Shown here: positions 34,296 to 42,599 of the stretch, piece by piece
Layout of the letters: every line of letters begins with the position of its first letter
Numbering within the stretch: position 1 is the stretch's first letter
Assembly: GCF_013401515.1 (NCBI RefSeq)
Contig: NZ_CP058529.1
Span: 1,984,001 to 2,048,000 of the forward strand
DNA from: Halorarum halophilum
Lineage (GTDB): Archaea; Halobacteriota; Halobacteria; Halobacteriales; Haloferacaceae
Length of the DNA: 64,000 nucleotides
Reading direction: 5' to 3'
The notes under the pieces: model-generated
The model's input: only the letters and a program-made list of their open reading frames with translations
What the model was told of the DNA's origin: nothing
The model's database searches: none
Position numbers and translations under genes: made by a program

Positions 34296-35849
34296 TCAGC
34301 GCTCGGTCAGCAGCACGCGCAGGATGTCCCCGTAGGCGGGCCGGGTGATGAGCACCCCGACGAGCACGCCGAGGATGGTGAAGATGGCGAAGCCCTGGAG
34401 GTCTCCGAGCGACAGCACCGCCAGCGGCGACATCGCGACGATGGTCGTGGCGGCGGCGGCGCCGATGACCCAGAACGCCTTGCGGAAGCGCGACTGGAAC
34501 ACCCGTCTGGAGTTCACGTCCCCCTCGCTCATCACCTCGTCGGCGATGATGACGAGGTCGTCCACCCCGGTCCCGATGACCGCGATGAAGCCGGCGATGA
34601 CCGCCAGATCCAGCGGGTACTGGATGAGCGCGGCGAAGCCGAGCAGCGCGTATACCTCGGACATCGCGGTGACGACCATCGGGGCCGCGACCTGGGGGTC
34701 GCCGTACCGGAGGAACACGACGACGCTCACCGTGAGGACGGCGATGATGCCGATGATGAGCGAATCGGTCCGGAACGTCTCACCCTGGGTCGCCGTGATG
34801 GAGGTCGTCGTCCCCTGGTCGACCGCGAGCGGCGCCGGGAGCGCACCAGCGCGGAGGTCGACCGCGACCTGCTGGGCGTCCGAGAAGTTCCCCGTCACCA
34901 GGATGAACGTCGGGTTCTCCGCCCACTCGCCGCTCCGCATCGACTGTGCGAGGCCGGGGTCCATCCCGAACGAGGAGACCACGTTGCCGTCGCGGACGAC
35001 GAGGATGCACGGCTGGGTGTTCCCGGGGTTCGACTCGTAGGTACAGGTGGTGCCGCCCTGCTGGGCGACGCCCGTGTCGACGAACGACTGCTGGACGCGC
35101 TGGGCCTCGCCGTCCTTCACCGCGACCTGGACGTGCGGTCCGGGCCCCTGCTCGCCCTGCTGGGCGCCGCCGATGCGCTGGAAGTCCTCCTGCCGGATGA
35201 CGGTCGTGTTCGTGTACCCAGACCCGTTCTCGGACGGGTGGTAGGCCACGATGCTGACGCTCCCGCGAGAGCTTACCAGTTCGAGCACGTCGGAGCGGTC
35301 CTGGTTGGGGACCTGGACGAGCACGAAGTCCTCGCCGCCGGTGGTCGTGGTCGTCGTGACGCTCCCGCCGGAGAGGCCGGCCTCGTTGATCTTCGATTCG
35401 AGCACGCGGACGGTCTCCTGGAGCGTGGTGTCGGTCACCCCGTCCGTAACGTCGCCGTGGGCGTACCCCGCCTGGTCGAGCGCCGTAGACAGTTCGTCGG
35501 TGGTGACGTTCCGGTCCACGACCTCGACGGTCCCGGTCGTGGGCCCGGTCTGCCGGGCGATGACGTCGTTGGCGTCGGTTCCGTCGAGGTTCGCCGCGAC
35601 GGAGCGTTCGACGTCAGCGAGGCTCTCGTTGCCGATCTCGACCTCCTGTGCGGTGATGCCCACCACCGGCGCGCGGACCCGCGTACCGCCCGACAGGTCG
35701 AGGCCGTACTTCAGGTTCGTCGCCGTGTCCGGCGCGGACGGGCCCTGGTTCCCGAACCCGGGTGCGAAGAGGAACACCGTGGAGAGGAGGAGCACGACGA
35801 CGAGCAGGACGACCCGCCAGTTGTCGCGCATCGAGCTCAGGAGGCTCAT
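34296..35849 (-). CDS. secD: Protein-export membrane protein SecD
   Basis: 517 residues. The first helix (WRVVLLVVVLLLSTVFLF) is followed by the signature YGLDLSGGTRVRAPVVG, then a large extracytoplasmic domain (about 70-340) and five more helices from about 345. In that part, GVDDLVIIADEVMSEGDV and FRKAFWVIGAAAATTIVAM are conserved. SecD and SecF together assist protein release outside the membrane after Sec translocation. The gene starts inside the end of secF (ATGA overlap), so the two are translationally coupled. The order secF-secD is usual in archaea and the reverse of bacteria. Confidence 0.93.
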   Translation of the reverse strand: MSLLSSMRDNWRVVLLVVVLLLSTVFLFAPGFGNQGPSAPDTATNLKYGLDLSGGTRVRAPVVGITAQEVEIGNESLADVERSVAANLDGTDANDVIARQTGPTTGTVEVVDRNVTTDELSTALDQAGYAHGDVTDGVTDTTLQETVRVLESKINEAGLSGGSVTTTTTTGGEDFVLVQVPNQDRSDVLELVSSRGSVSIVAYHPSENGSGYTNTTVIRQEDFQRIGGAQQGEQGPGPHVQVAVKDGEAQRVQQSFVDTGVAQQGGTTCTYESNPGNTQPCILVVRDGNVVSSFGMDPGLAQSMRSGEWAENPTFILVTGNFSDAQQVAVDLRAGALPAPLAVDQGTTTSITATQGETFRTDSLIIGIIAVLTVSVVVFLRYGDPQVAAPMVVTAMSEVYALLGFAALIQYPLDLAVIAGFIAVIGTGVDDLVIIADEVMSEGDVNSRRVFQSRFRKAFWVIGAAAATTIVAMSPLAVLSLGDLQGFAIFTILGVLVGVLITRPAYGDILRVLLTER

Positions 35850-36715
35850 CGCGCCACCCCCTCGTACTTGTACCAGCGAAGGAGGCTGAGGTTGAGCATG
35901 TAGGTGTTCATCAGGTCGGTCGCGAGCCCGAACACGAGGATGATACCGATGCTCGAGAGCAGGCCGATCCCGAGCAGCGTCGCGGTCAGCGCCATCACCG
36001 CCATCGCGGCCAGCGAGGTGAGCGTCATCGTCACGCCGGTCCGCATCGCGCGATGGGTGGACTCGTAGAAGTCACCCGACCGCCGGAGGATGTGGTTGTT
36101 CAACAGGATGTCCGAGTCGACGGAGTACCCGATGAGCATCAGCAGCGCGGCGACGGTCCCCAGCGTGAGTTCGATGCCGAAGACGTTCATCAGCGCGACC
36201 GGGATGACGATGTCCGAGAACGCCGAGATGACGACGGCGATGCTCGGCACGAACGTCCGGAACATCCCGAACACCAGCACCGCCATGCCGGCGAACGCGA
36301 CGCCGATGCCGAGGAGCGCGAGGAGCTGCGTGTCCGACCCGAAGCTCGGGGAGATGGAGCTGATAGAGCGGACCTCGAAGCCCGCCTGCTCGGCCTGCGT
36401 CTCGAGCTGCGACGTCGACGCGTCGGCCTCCTTGAACGTCACAATGTAGACGTCGCTCCCCTGGACCGACTGGATGCTGTCGGGTTCGGCGGAGAACGCC
36501 GACTGGATCTGTTCCTGGGCGTTCCCCCCGTCCACGGTGACGCGGAGTTCGGTCCCACCCGTGAACTCCACACCGGGGGTCACCGGCGACCCCGTCGTCG
36601 CGTAGAAGCCCGCGATGACGAGGAGGGCGACCGCGAGCACGGCGAGAGGAACCGCCGCGAGTTGACGGTTCGTGTACCGGGTGTAATCGACCTCCGGTAC
36701 CTCGAAACTAGCCAT
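35846..36715 (-). CDS. secF: Protein-export membrane protein SecF
   Basis: 289 residues from ATG 36713-36715. The first helix (LAAVPLAVLAVALLVIAGFYA) is followed by VTPGVEFTGGTELRVTV, the counterpart of the SecD signature. A small external domain comes next, then five helices with GYSVDSDILLNNHILR and RAMRTGVTMTLTSLAAMAVM. SecF is the partner of SecD in the membrane complex. Codons before MASFEV are open but have no family similarity and an arginine/serine-rich composition, so the internal ATG is preferred. Confidence 0.93.
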   Translation of the reverse strand: MASFEVPEVDYTRYTNRQLAAVPLAVLAVALLVIAGFYATTGSPVTPGVEFTGGTELRVTVDGGNAQEQIQSAFSAEPDSIQSVQGSDVYIVTFKEADASTSQLETQAEQAGFEVRSISSISPSFGSDTQLLALLGIGVAFAGMAVLVFGMFRTFVPSIAVVISAFSDIVIPVALMNVFGIELTLGTVAALLMLIGYSVDSDILLNNHILRRSGDFYESTHRAMRTGVTMTLTSLAAMAVMALTATLLGIGLLSSIGIILVFGLATDLMNTYMLNLSLLRWYKYEGVAR

Positions 36716-37325
36716 GCAGGCGACTCCCCACGCGCCCTGAATAAGCCTTCTTATGTTCGAACACGGATGGTACGCGGACTGACGGAACGGGGGTACTTCC
36801 ACGGTGGAGATGGAGTGTGCACACGACAGGTTCGGAACGGCGGCGCGAGTTGCAGTGTGCTCTCGCAGCAGGTAGGTCGACTTCTCGCCACGACGCTCTC
36901 TGGAGGAGATCGAGCGAATCCCAGGCACCTTGGACGACGTATCCGAACCATCGGCCCCGACCATCTAGCTGCACACTCGGGAGCGTCGGCTTCAGAGACG
37001 CCGAGAGTAGCAGAACCGACCATATCGGCGGACAGTACGCCCAAATGCAGGAGTATTGGCCACCAGTGTGCCAAATGATAGCACTTGGAAAAGGGCACGG
37101 CTTTGGCCGCCGCGAAATTTTTGATATCGCACTATCCACTTTGCGGCAATATTTTCTTGTTCTGGCGTGCTCTGGCTACAAGAGCCTCGAACCGTCCGAA
37201 AACGCCCGATAACTGGCCCACAGATCGGAGTTCTACGGCTTCTAGATGTTTCCACACCGAACAGCGCGACGGCTGTCCTCCCTCACGGCGACAGGCCGAT
37301 GTACGTCGCGCACCTACAGTGGCCC
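36716..37325. other. Intergenic region of atypical composition
   Basis: 610 bases between divergent genes. From about 37060 to 37240 the DNA is clearly AT-richer than its surroundings (aaatttttgatatcgc, caatattttcttgttctgg). Neither strand has a convincing open frame, and no tRNA or terminal repeats were seen. It may hold the promoters of secF and of the gene at 37326, or a remnant of acquired DNA. Confidence 0.4.
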
Positions 37326-37637
37326 ATGACCGGCGAGACGGCAACACGACTCGTACTCTCGTATCCGAACGGGCTCTCGGAGTGGGGACACGACCAGATC
37401 GAGACGGAGCGGTACCGGCGCTACCTCCGGCGCGTCTTCGAGACCCCGACCGTCGGCGACGAGTCCGAGGAGTTCGTCGACGTGGGCTGTTGCGGGAGTT
37501 CGCTGGACCTCACCTTCCGCGTCGAGGACGTCGAGGGCGGGGACCGGGTCGACGACGACACCGAAGTCGAACTGGTCCCCCGCGACGGGGAGGTCGAGGG
37601 GGGCTGGCGGGTCCAGAGCGCCGGAGGGCCACGGTGA
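37326..37637 (+). CDS. Hypothetical haloarchaeal protein (DUF7968-like)
   Basis: 103 residues from ATG 37326. The pattern TATRLVLSYPNGLSEWGHDQ, then TERYRRYLRRVFE, then EEFVDVGCCGSSLDLTFRV is that of a small haloarchaeal family I recall as DUF7968. The paired Cys in VGCCG is the most conserved feature; no function is known. The acidic end has VDDDTEVELVPRDGEVEGGW. ATG 37299 is an alternative start. Cytoplasmic. Confidence 0.75.
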   Translation: MTGETATRLVLSYPNGLSEWGHDQIETERYRRYLRRVFETPTVGDESEEFVDVGCCGSSLDLTFRVEDVEGGDRVDDDTEVELVPRDGEVEGGWRVQSAGGPR

Positions 37638-37724
37638 ACAGGGGCGGCGGCGAGGAGTGGCGCGCAGGTGCTGGAAAGCAGTAGAATTGGTGGGAAAACG
37701 AGGGAACGACCAGAAGACGAGTAC

Positions 37725-38273
37725 TCAGGGAAGGTAGCGGACGACGACGACCCCTGGCGCCGAACGAATCTCGACGCGGTTGACCCCGAGGCGGGCGGCG
37801 CGGGCGAGCGTCCCGTCGCGGTCCTCGAGCACGTCGGCGACGGCCTCCTCCGTCTGCTCCTCGGGCACGGTGATGACGTGGAGTTCGCCGGTTCCGGCCC
37901 GTTCCACGCGGGTGAGTTCGCCCACGTCCTGCTCGGCGGCGACGTCGAGGCTGTTCCGCGTCGGCGGTTCGTCGCCCTCCTCCAGCGCGAGTTCGCGACG
38001 CTCCTCGACCTCCACCAGTCGCCAGACGACGTTCATCGGCGGGTCGGGCGTGAGGACGCCCTCGACGGCCTCGCCCTCCTCCACGCCGGGGTTCGAGGAG
38101 AGCGTGAGCACCTGCCCGGAGTCGACGTCGCGGAGCACGGCCGAGTCCTCCTCTGCGTGGGTGACGAGGAACGTTCCCTCCATCCGTTCCGGGTCGCCCT
38201 CCGGCCCGTCCTCGGTCGGTTCCCCGGACAGCGCGCGTTCGAGCGCGTCGACGTCGAGGTCGCGGTCGGTCAT
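37725..38273 (-). CDS. DUF5812 family protein
   Basis: 182 residues, acidic. ERMEGTFLVTHAEEDSAVLRD starts a beta-rich domain, then VEEGEAVEGVLTPDPPMNVVWRLVEVEE. After a linker a second small domain, with ELHVITVPEEQTEEAVADVLEDRDG and VEIRSAPGVVVVRYLP, closes the protein. This matches the haloarchaeal DUF5812 family. An OB-like first part is suggested by the strand pattern and might bind nucleic acid, but that is inference. It starts at the ATG at 38271-38273. Confidence 0.85.
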   Translation of the reverse strand: MTDRDLDVDALERALSGEPTEDGPEGDPERMEGTFLVTHAEEDSAVLRDVDSGQVLTLSSNPGVEEGEAVEGVLTPDPPMNVVWRLVEVEERRELALEEGDEPPTRNSLDVAAEQDVGELTRVERAGTGELHVITVPEEQTEEAVADVLEDRDGTLARAARLGVNRVEIRSAPGVVVVRYLP

Positions 38274-38379
38274 GGGTCGCAGTACGCGCCTGGCCGGTTT
38301 CGGAGTTTCGTTCCCGGCCGACGTCGACCGGGGTTCTATCCGGCCGAGCGGGGTTCTCGGCCGAGTGCGATCGTACGAT

Positions 38380-38952
38380 TCAGCGTCGGAGCCAGTGGAC
38401 GACGCCGACGAGCGCGGCGCCGAGGACGGGGATCAACCACCCCACGACCTGCGGAAGCCCGTAGAGGAACGCCACGACCGGCGCGAGCGGACCCGACGGC
38501 GGGGGCCGGGTGATCGTCTCGCCGTCGAGCGTGAACGCCTCCGGCATCCCCGCGACCAGACCGAGATACAGCGAGAGGACGAACAGGTAGCCGGCGATCG
38601 CGAGGCCGGCCTCGTAGCCGGGTCTCCGCGAGAACCCACGGCGTCGCGAACGCGCGACCAGCAGCACCGGCGCGATCGTCGGCGCGACGGCCGCGAGGCC
38701 GACGAGGAAGAAGAACGCCCGAACGACCGAGAAGCGGGCGCCGGCGGTCGCCCCGAACAGCCGGACGAGCGCGAGCGCGAAGACGAGCGTGAGCAGGACC
38801 GCGACCGCCCCGCCGACGACGACGTAGCTCCGGAACAGCCACGAGTCGCTCGCGCGGAAGGCGTACGGGAACGCCCCGAACACGCCCCCGTACGTTCGGG
38901 TTCGCTCGTCGGGGTTCGTGGTCGGGTCTTCGGCGCCCGTCTCCGATGCCAT
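38380..38952 (-). CDS. Haloarchaeal membrane protein, unknown function
   Basis: 190 residues with four to five helices: about 43-66 (VVVGGAVAVLLTLVFALALV), 77-101, 112-133 and 163-187. The N-terminal 40 residues are polar and contain TYGGVFGAFPYAFRASDSWL, a segment that recurs in small haloarchaeal membrane proteins. The loop after helix three holds FTLDGETITRPPPSGP. No catalytic motif is visible. The function is unknown. Confidence 0.75.
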   Translation of the reverse strand: MASETGAEDPTTNPDERTRTYGGVFGAFPYAFRASDSWLFRSYVVVGGAVAVLLTLVFALALVRLFGATAGARFSVVRAFFFLVGLAAVAPTIAPVLLVARSRRRGFSRRPGYEAGLAIAGYLFVLSLYLGLVAGMPEAFTLDGETITRPPPSGPLAPVVAFLYGLPQVVGWLIPVLGAALVGVVHWLRR

Positions 38953-39050
38953 TGTCGCGGGTTGGAGGCGACGGCTGTTAATCCCCTCGTCCTCGGTTGT
39001 CTATTATCTTGGAATGGCTGCTACCGCATCGACTGCGCCGAAGGCGACCG

Positions 39051-39144
39051 CGAAAGCCCCCTCGCCTCTCGACTCGGGCGCCTCGCTGCGGTGCTTGCTT
39101 CGTCGTCCTTCGCCGAGAGGCGAGGCCCCTTTCAGTCCCACCCG
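39051..39144 (+). repeat. Non-coding repeat, copy A
   Basis: It begins cgaaagccccctcg, contains ctgcggtgcttgc and ends with gcccctttcagtcccaccc. The same order of blocks occurs at 63472-63596, and the first part in reverse at 32464-32548. It lies in the 453-base gap between the membrane protein gene and pgi, which has no gene. An inverted copy of the end block follows at 39276. Confidence 0.65.
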
Positions 39145-39275
39145 CCGGTGTTCCCGCCAAGTGTCGCCGCCCGACTACCCGCGTGCACGCCGTCGGTAGT
39201 CAGAGATCGACGCTCGGCTGACTGCCCGGCGCACCACGAGTGGCAGTCAGGTTCGACGCTAGCCCGTCCAAGCCT

Positions 39276-39297
39276 CGGGTGGGGCTTGAAAGGGGCC
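39276..39297 (-). repeat. Inverted copy of the repeat end block
   Basis: The + strand reads gggtggggcttgaaaggggc, which is the reverse complement of the 39124-39144 end block with one extra and one changed base. The two face each other 131 bases apart and can form a stem of about 20 bp. Confidence 0.6.
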
Positions 39298-39405
39298 AGG
39301 GCTTTCGAACTGTTCACAGTCGGCCAATCGTACTCACAGACGAACCGAGGGATACCACGGAACGAGGGGGCAACCGTTTTCGGCCCCCGGACCGCGCACT
39401 CACAC

Positions 39406-40689
39406 ATGCAGGCCGACATCGGGAACGCGCTCGACGGGGCACTCGGCCTCGACCGCGCGGCCCTCGACGACCTCGACGACCGCGTCGCCGACGCCCACGA
39501 GCGAATCGCCAGCGGGCGCCGGGAATCGGAGCACGGCTACGCCGCGCTGAACCTCCCAGAGACGTGCGACCCCGAGCCCATTCGGGAGGCGGCCGCGGGG
39601 TTCGATCCCGAGTCGGTGCTCACGGTCGGCATCGGAGGGAGCGCGCTCGGCGCCGCGACCATCACCGACGCGCTCGACTCCCCGGTGGACGCCTACTACC
39701 TCGACAACGTCGACCCAGCGTGGGTCCGCGACCTCCTCGATTCCCTCGACCTCTCCGAGACGGTCCTGAACGTCGTCTCGCGCTCCGGCACCACGGCGGA
39801 GACGCTGGCGAACTTCCTCGTCGTCCGCGAGGCGATGACGGACGCCGGCGTCGACTGGACCGAGCGGACCGTCGTCACGACCGGCGCCGAGGGGAACCTC
39901 CGCGCGATGGCCGAGAAGCACGACCTCCCGGCGCTCGACGTCCCCGAGGGCGTCCCCGGGCGCTTCTCGGCGCTGTCGACCGTCGGGCTGTTCGCCGCCG
40001 CGGTCGCCGGCCACGACCTCGACGAACTCCTCGCTGGCGCCGCGAGCGAGGCAGAGAAACTCTCAGGGTCGCTGTACGACTCGCCGGGGTACGCCTACGG
40101 CGCAGTCTCGTACGCGCTGGCGGAACGCGGCGCGGCCGTGAACGCGATGATGCCGTACGCCGAGTCGCTGGAGCGCTTCGCCGAGTGGTACGCCCAGCTC
40201 TGGGCCGAGTCGCTCGGGAAGGACGGCCGCGGCCAGACCCCGGCACGGGCGCTCGGCGCGACCGACCAGCACTCCCAGCTCCAGCTCTACCGCGCCGGCC
40301 CTGCCGACAAGCTCGTCACGCTCGTCCGACCGCGCGAATCGGCCGACGCTGGCATCCCCGAGACGGAGCTCGAGGGGCTCGAGTACCTCGGCGGCTCCTC
40401 GCTCGGCGACCTGCTGGACGCGGAGTTCCGGGCGACGGAGGCGAGCCTCGCGGCGGCCGGTCGCGAGAACGTCCGGCTCGAGATCAACCGCGTCGACGAG
40501 CGCGGCCTCGGCGAACTCCTGTACGCCACGGAGGCCGCCTGCGTGCTGTACGGCGAACTCGCGGGCGTCTCGACGTTCACACAGCCGGCCGTCGAGTGGG
40601 GCAAGAAGGCGGCGCGCGGCCTGCTCGGCGGCGGCGACTTCCCCGAGGCCGACGCCGTCAGGGGGAAGCGCACGCTGGAGATCGACTGA
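39406..40689 (+). CDS. pgi: Glucose-6-phosphate isomerase
   Basis: 427 residues from ATG 39406. It interconverts glucose 6-phosphate and fructose 6-phosphate, here most likely for gluconeogenesis. The SIS-domain motif VLTVGIGGSALGAATITDAL and NVVSRSGTTAETLA bind the phosphate. GKDGRGQTPARALGATDQHSQ contains the conserved catalytic Glu/His region, and the C-terminal PAVEWGKKAARGLL holds the active-site lysine. The length is that of the short archaeal type within the PGI superfamily. The start is leaderless-like. The next gene begins on the last base of its stop codon (tgATG). Confidence 0.94.
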   Translation: MQADIGNALDGALGLDRAALDDLDDRVADAHERIASGRRESEHGYAALNLPETCDPEPIREAAAGFDPESVLTVGIGGSALGAATITDALDSPVDAYYLDNVDPAWVRDLLDSLDLSETVLNVVSRSGTTAETLANFLVVREAMTDAGVDWTERTVVTTGAEGNLRAMAEKHDLPALDVPEGVPGRFSALSTVGLFAAAVAGHDLDELLAGAASEAEKLSGSLYDSPGYAYGAVSYALAERGAAVNAMMPYAESLERFAEWYAQLWAESLGKDGRGQTPARALGATDQHSQLQLYRAGPADKLVTLVRPRESADAGIPETELEGLEYLGGSSLGDLLDAEFRATEASLAAAGRENVRLEINRVDERGLGELLYATEAACVLYGELAGVSTFTQPAVEWGKKAARGLLGGGDFPEADAVRGKRTLEID

Positions 40690-41507
40690 TGGACGGCGAG
40701 CGGGAGGCGGCCGGGGGGGACGCGTCGACGTCCGGACCGAACGACGCGACGGCCGAGGCGGAGGGGACGACCGCGTCGGCGGCGGACGTCGACGTGAACC
40801 GGGTCGTGCTCCGGTTCGGCCAGTCGCTGCTGATGCTGGTCGCGGCGTTCGTCGCGGCCGCGGCCCTGCTCCCATGGGCCGAACGGATCGGACTGGCGCT
40901 CGGCGCCGCACCCGAATCGCCGGAACTCGCGGCGATCCGGGGCGCCGGACAGTTCGTCGGCTTCGCGCTCGCCGCGATCGTCTTCCTGACGTACGCCGGC
41001 GATCGGGACCTCGTGACCGCCAGGATCCCGGGAGGACGAAACGCCGGCCTCGGACTCCTGACCGCGGCCGGGATGGTGCTCGCCCAGTTCGCCCTCCTGC
41101 TCGCGCTCGGCGCGGTCGGAGTCGAGGTCGCGACGAACCGCGCGCTCACCCCCGGTCAGGAGGCGCCACGGTACTTCCTCTACATGGTCCCGGTGTCGAT
41201 CCTCGTCGTCGGGCCGGCCGAGGAACTGGTGTTCCGGGGCGTCGTCCAGGGCGAACTCCGGAAGGCGCTGCCGGCGGCGCCGGCCATCGGGCTGGCGGCG
41301 TTCCTCTTCGGCTCCATCCACTTCACCGCGGGCACGGGAACGCTCGCCGGACAGGCCGCCTACGTGCTCGTCGCCACGCTGCTCGCCATCCCGCTCGGCT
41401 ACCTGTACGAGCGGACACGGAACCTCGTCCTCCCCGCGCTCGCCCACGGCCTGTACAACGCGGCGCTGTACGCCATCCAGTACGCCGACGCGACCGGGCT
41501 GGTCTGA
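40689..41507 (+). CDS. CPBP family intramembrane metalloprotease
   Basis: 272 residues. A 35-residue acidic tail precedes about seven helices. The glutamate motif PAEELVFRG (Glu178, Glu179, Arg183), FGSIHF with His211, and LAHGLYN with His253 and Asn257 are the active-site motifs of the CPBP (Rce1/Abi) family. These enzymes cleave within or near membranes, for example prenylated proteins or signalling peptides. The substrate is unknown. Its start overlaps the stop of pgi by one base, so it is probably translated by coupling, an unusual link between glycolysis and membrane proteolysis. Confidence 0.9.
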   Translation: MDGEREAAGGDASTSGPNDATAEAEGTTASAADVDVNRVVLRFGQSLLMLVAAFVAAAALLPWAERIGLALGAAPESPELAAIRGAGQFVGFALAAIVFLTYAGDRDLVTARIPGGRNAGLGLLTAAGMVLAQFALLLALGAVGVEVATNRALTPGQEAPRYFLYMVPVSILVVGPAEELVFRGVVQGELRKALPAAPAIGLAAFLFGSIHFTAGTGTLAGQAAYVLVATLLAIPLGYLYERTRNLVLPALAHGLYNAALYAIQYADATGLV

Positions 41508-41609
41508 ACTGGATTCGACTCCGGCCGGCCGGTCCGGGGCGGGGTTTTCGTGGAGAACAAGGTCGTCGGTGAAACCGCTAGACTGAGGTCCGATTCGGAG
41601 AAAGGAGAG

Positions 41610-42068
41610 TCAGGCGGGGTTCTTCCGCGCCAGTTCGCTGCCGCAGATCGGACACCGGTCGTGGTTCTCGTCGAACTCGCGGCCACAGCCCGCACACTGG
41701 AACGTCCAGTCGCGCTGCTCGGAGATGCCCTCCTGCGCGATGACCTCCACAGTGACGCCGAGCTTGTCGGCGACGTTCTGCATCGCGTAGTCGTCGGTGA
41801 CGAGCGTCGCGTCCAGTTCGAACGCCGCCGCGAGCAGTCGCGTGTCGGTGTCCGAGAGCGTCTCCTCGTCGCCGGTCTCGCCGGAGGCCCGGCGCACCTG
41901 CTCGACGGTCTGGTCGTCGGGGACGTGGATGTGCATCCCCGCGCCCTCCATCGCGTCGAACCGGAAGGCGTGTTCGCCCTCCAGTTCCTCCTGGACCATC
42001 GGGATCGAGGCCGTCGGCTCGTCGGTGTGGTACTCGTGGATGAACGCCGACGAATCGAGTACTTGCAT
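41610..42068 (-). CDS. nob1: rRNA maturation endonuclease Nob1
   Basis: 152 residues. A PIN nuclease domain (about 1-110) has acidic residues at VLDSSAF (Asp5), LSDTDTRLL and LVTDDYAMQNVAD. The zinc ribbon follows with CAGC and CPIC (about 125-142). Nob1 cuts the 3-prime end of 16S rRNA in late small-subunit assembly. Order and length fit archaeal Nob1. The gene follows the PRC-barrel gene with a one-base gap, so both are on one transcript. infB, also a translation gene, is read in the opposite direction from 42600. Confidence 0.92.
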   Translation of the reverse strand: MQVLDSSAFIHEYHTDEPTASIPMVQEELEGEHAFRFDAMEGAGMHIHVPDDQTVEQVRRASGETGDEETLSDTDTRLLAAAFELDATLVTDDYAMQNVADKLGVTVEVIAQEGISEQRDWTFQCAGCGREFDENHDRCPICGSELARKNPA

Positions 42069-42069
42069 C

Positions 42070-42318
42070 CTACGACGTGTCGACGACGATGTAGTCCTTC
42101 ACCGCCTGCACGTGGCCGACGGGGACGTGGACCTGACCCGATTCGTCGCGCTCGAACGGGATGCGGCCCGGCGAGAGGTTCTCGTTCGGCGAGACCAGCA
42201 GGTCCGAGAGCGACCCGGTCTTGAGGTCCATCGTGATGTTGTACAGCATTCCGAGTTCGGTTCCGTCCGAACCCATGACGGCCTTGCCCGAGAGGTTCTC
42301 GGCGAGGATGTCGACCAT
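42070..42318 (-). CDS. PRC-barrel domain protein
   Basis: 82 residues consisting of one PRC barrel: DILAENLSGKAVMGSDGTELGMLYNI, then MDLKTGSLSDLLVSPNE, RIPFERDESGQVHVPVGHVQAVKDYIVV. PRC barrels are small beta folds linked to RNA metabolism, and haloarchaeal CdpB proteins of this type help SepF and FtsZ in cell division. Which applies here cannot be told from sequence alone. Cotranscription with nob1 and divergence from infB favour an old link to ribosome biogenesis. No membrane segment. Confidence 0.88.
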   Translation of the reverse strand: MVDILAENLSGKAVMGSDGTELGMLYNITMDLKTGSLSDLLVSPNENLSPGRIPFERDESGQVHVPVGHVQAVKDYIVVDTS

Positions 42319-42599
42319 ACGCGTGCAAACTCAGTGGGGCGTCATAAACGCCACGCCACCGTCTGACGCGGGGCGGACGGGGACAGGGACGGGTGTGGGC
42401 GGGAGTTGGACCCGCCGATCGATACGCCACCGACCCAGGCACCGCAACCGTCGCAGTCGCCCTCGAGTCGCGGGAAACCGTGGGACTGCGGGGCGAATCG
42501 GAGACTTTCGTGCCCGGCTCGTCCGACCTCGCCGATTCGAAGCTCTTACGACCACGCCACGACAGTCTCCGGTAACGACCGTTCTTCGGGGATTTCGCC

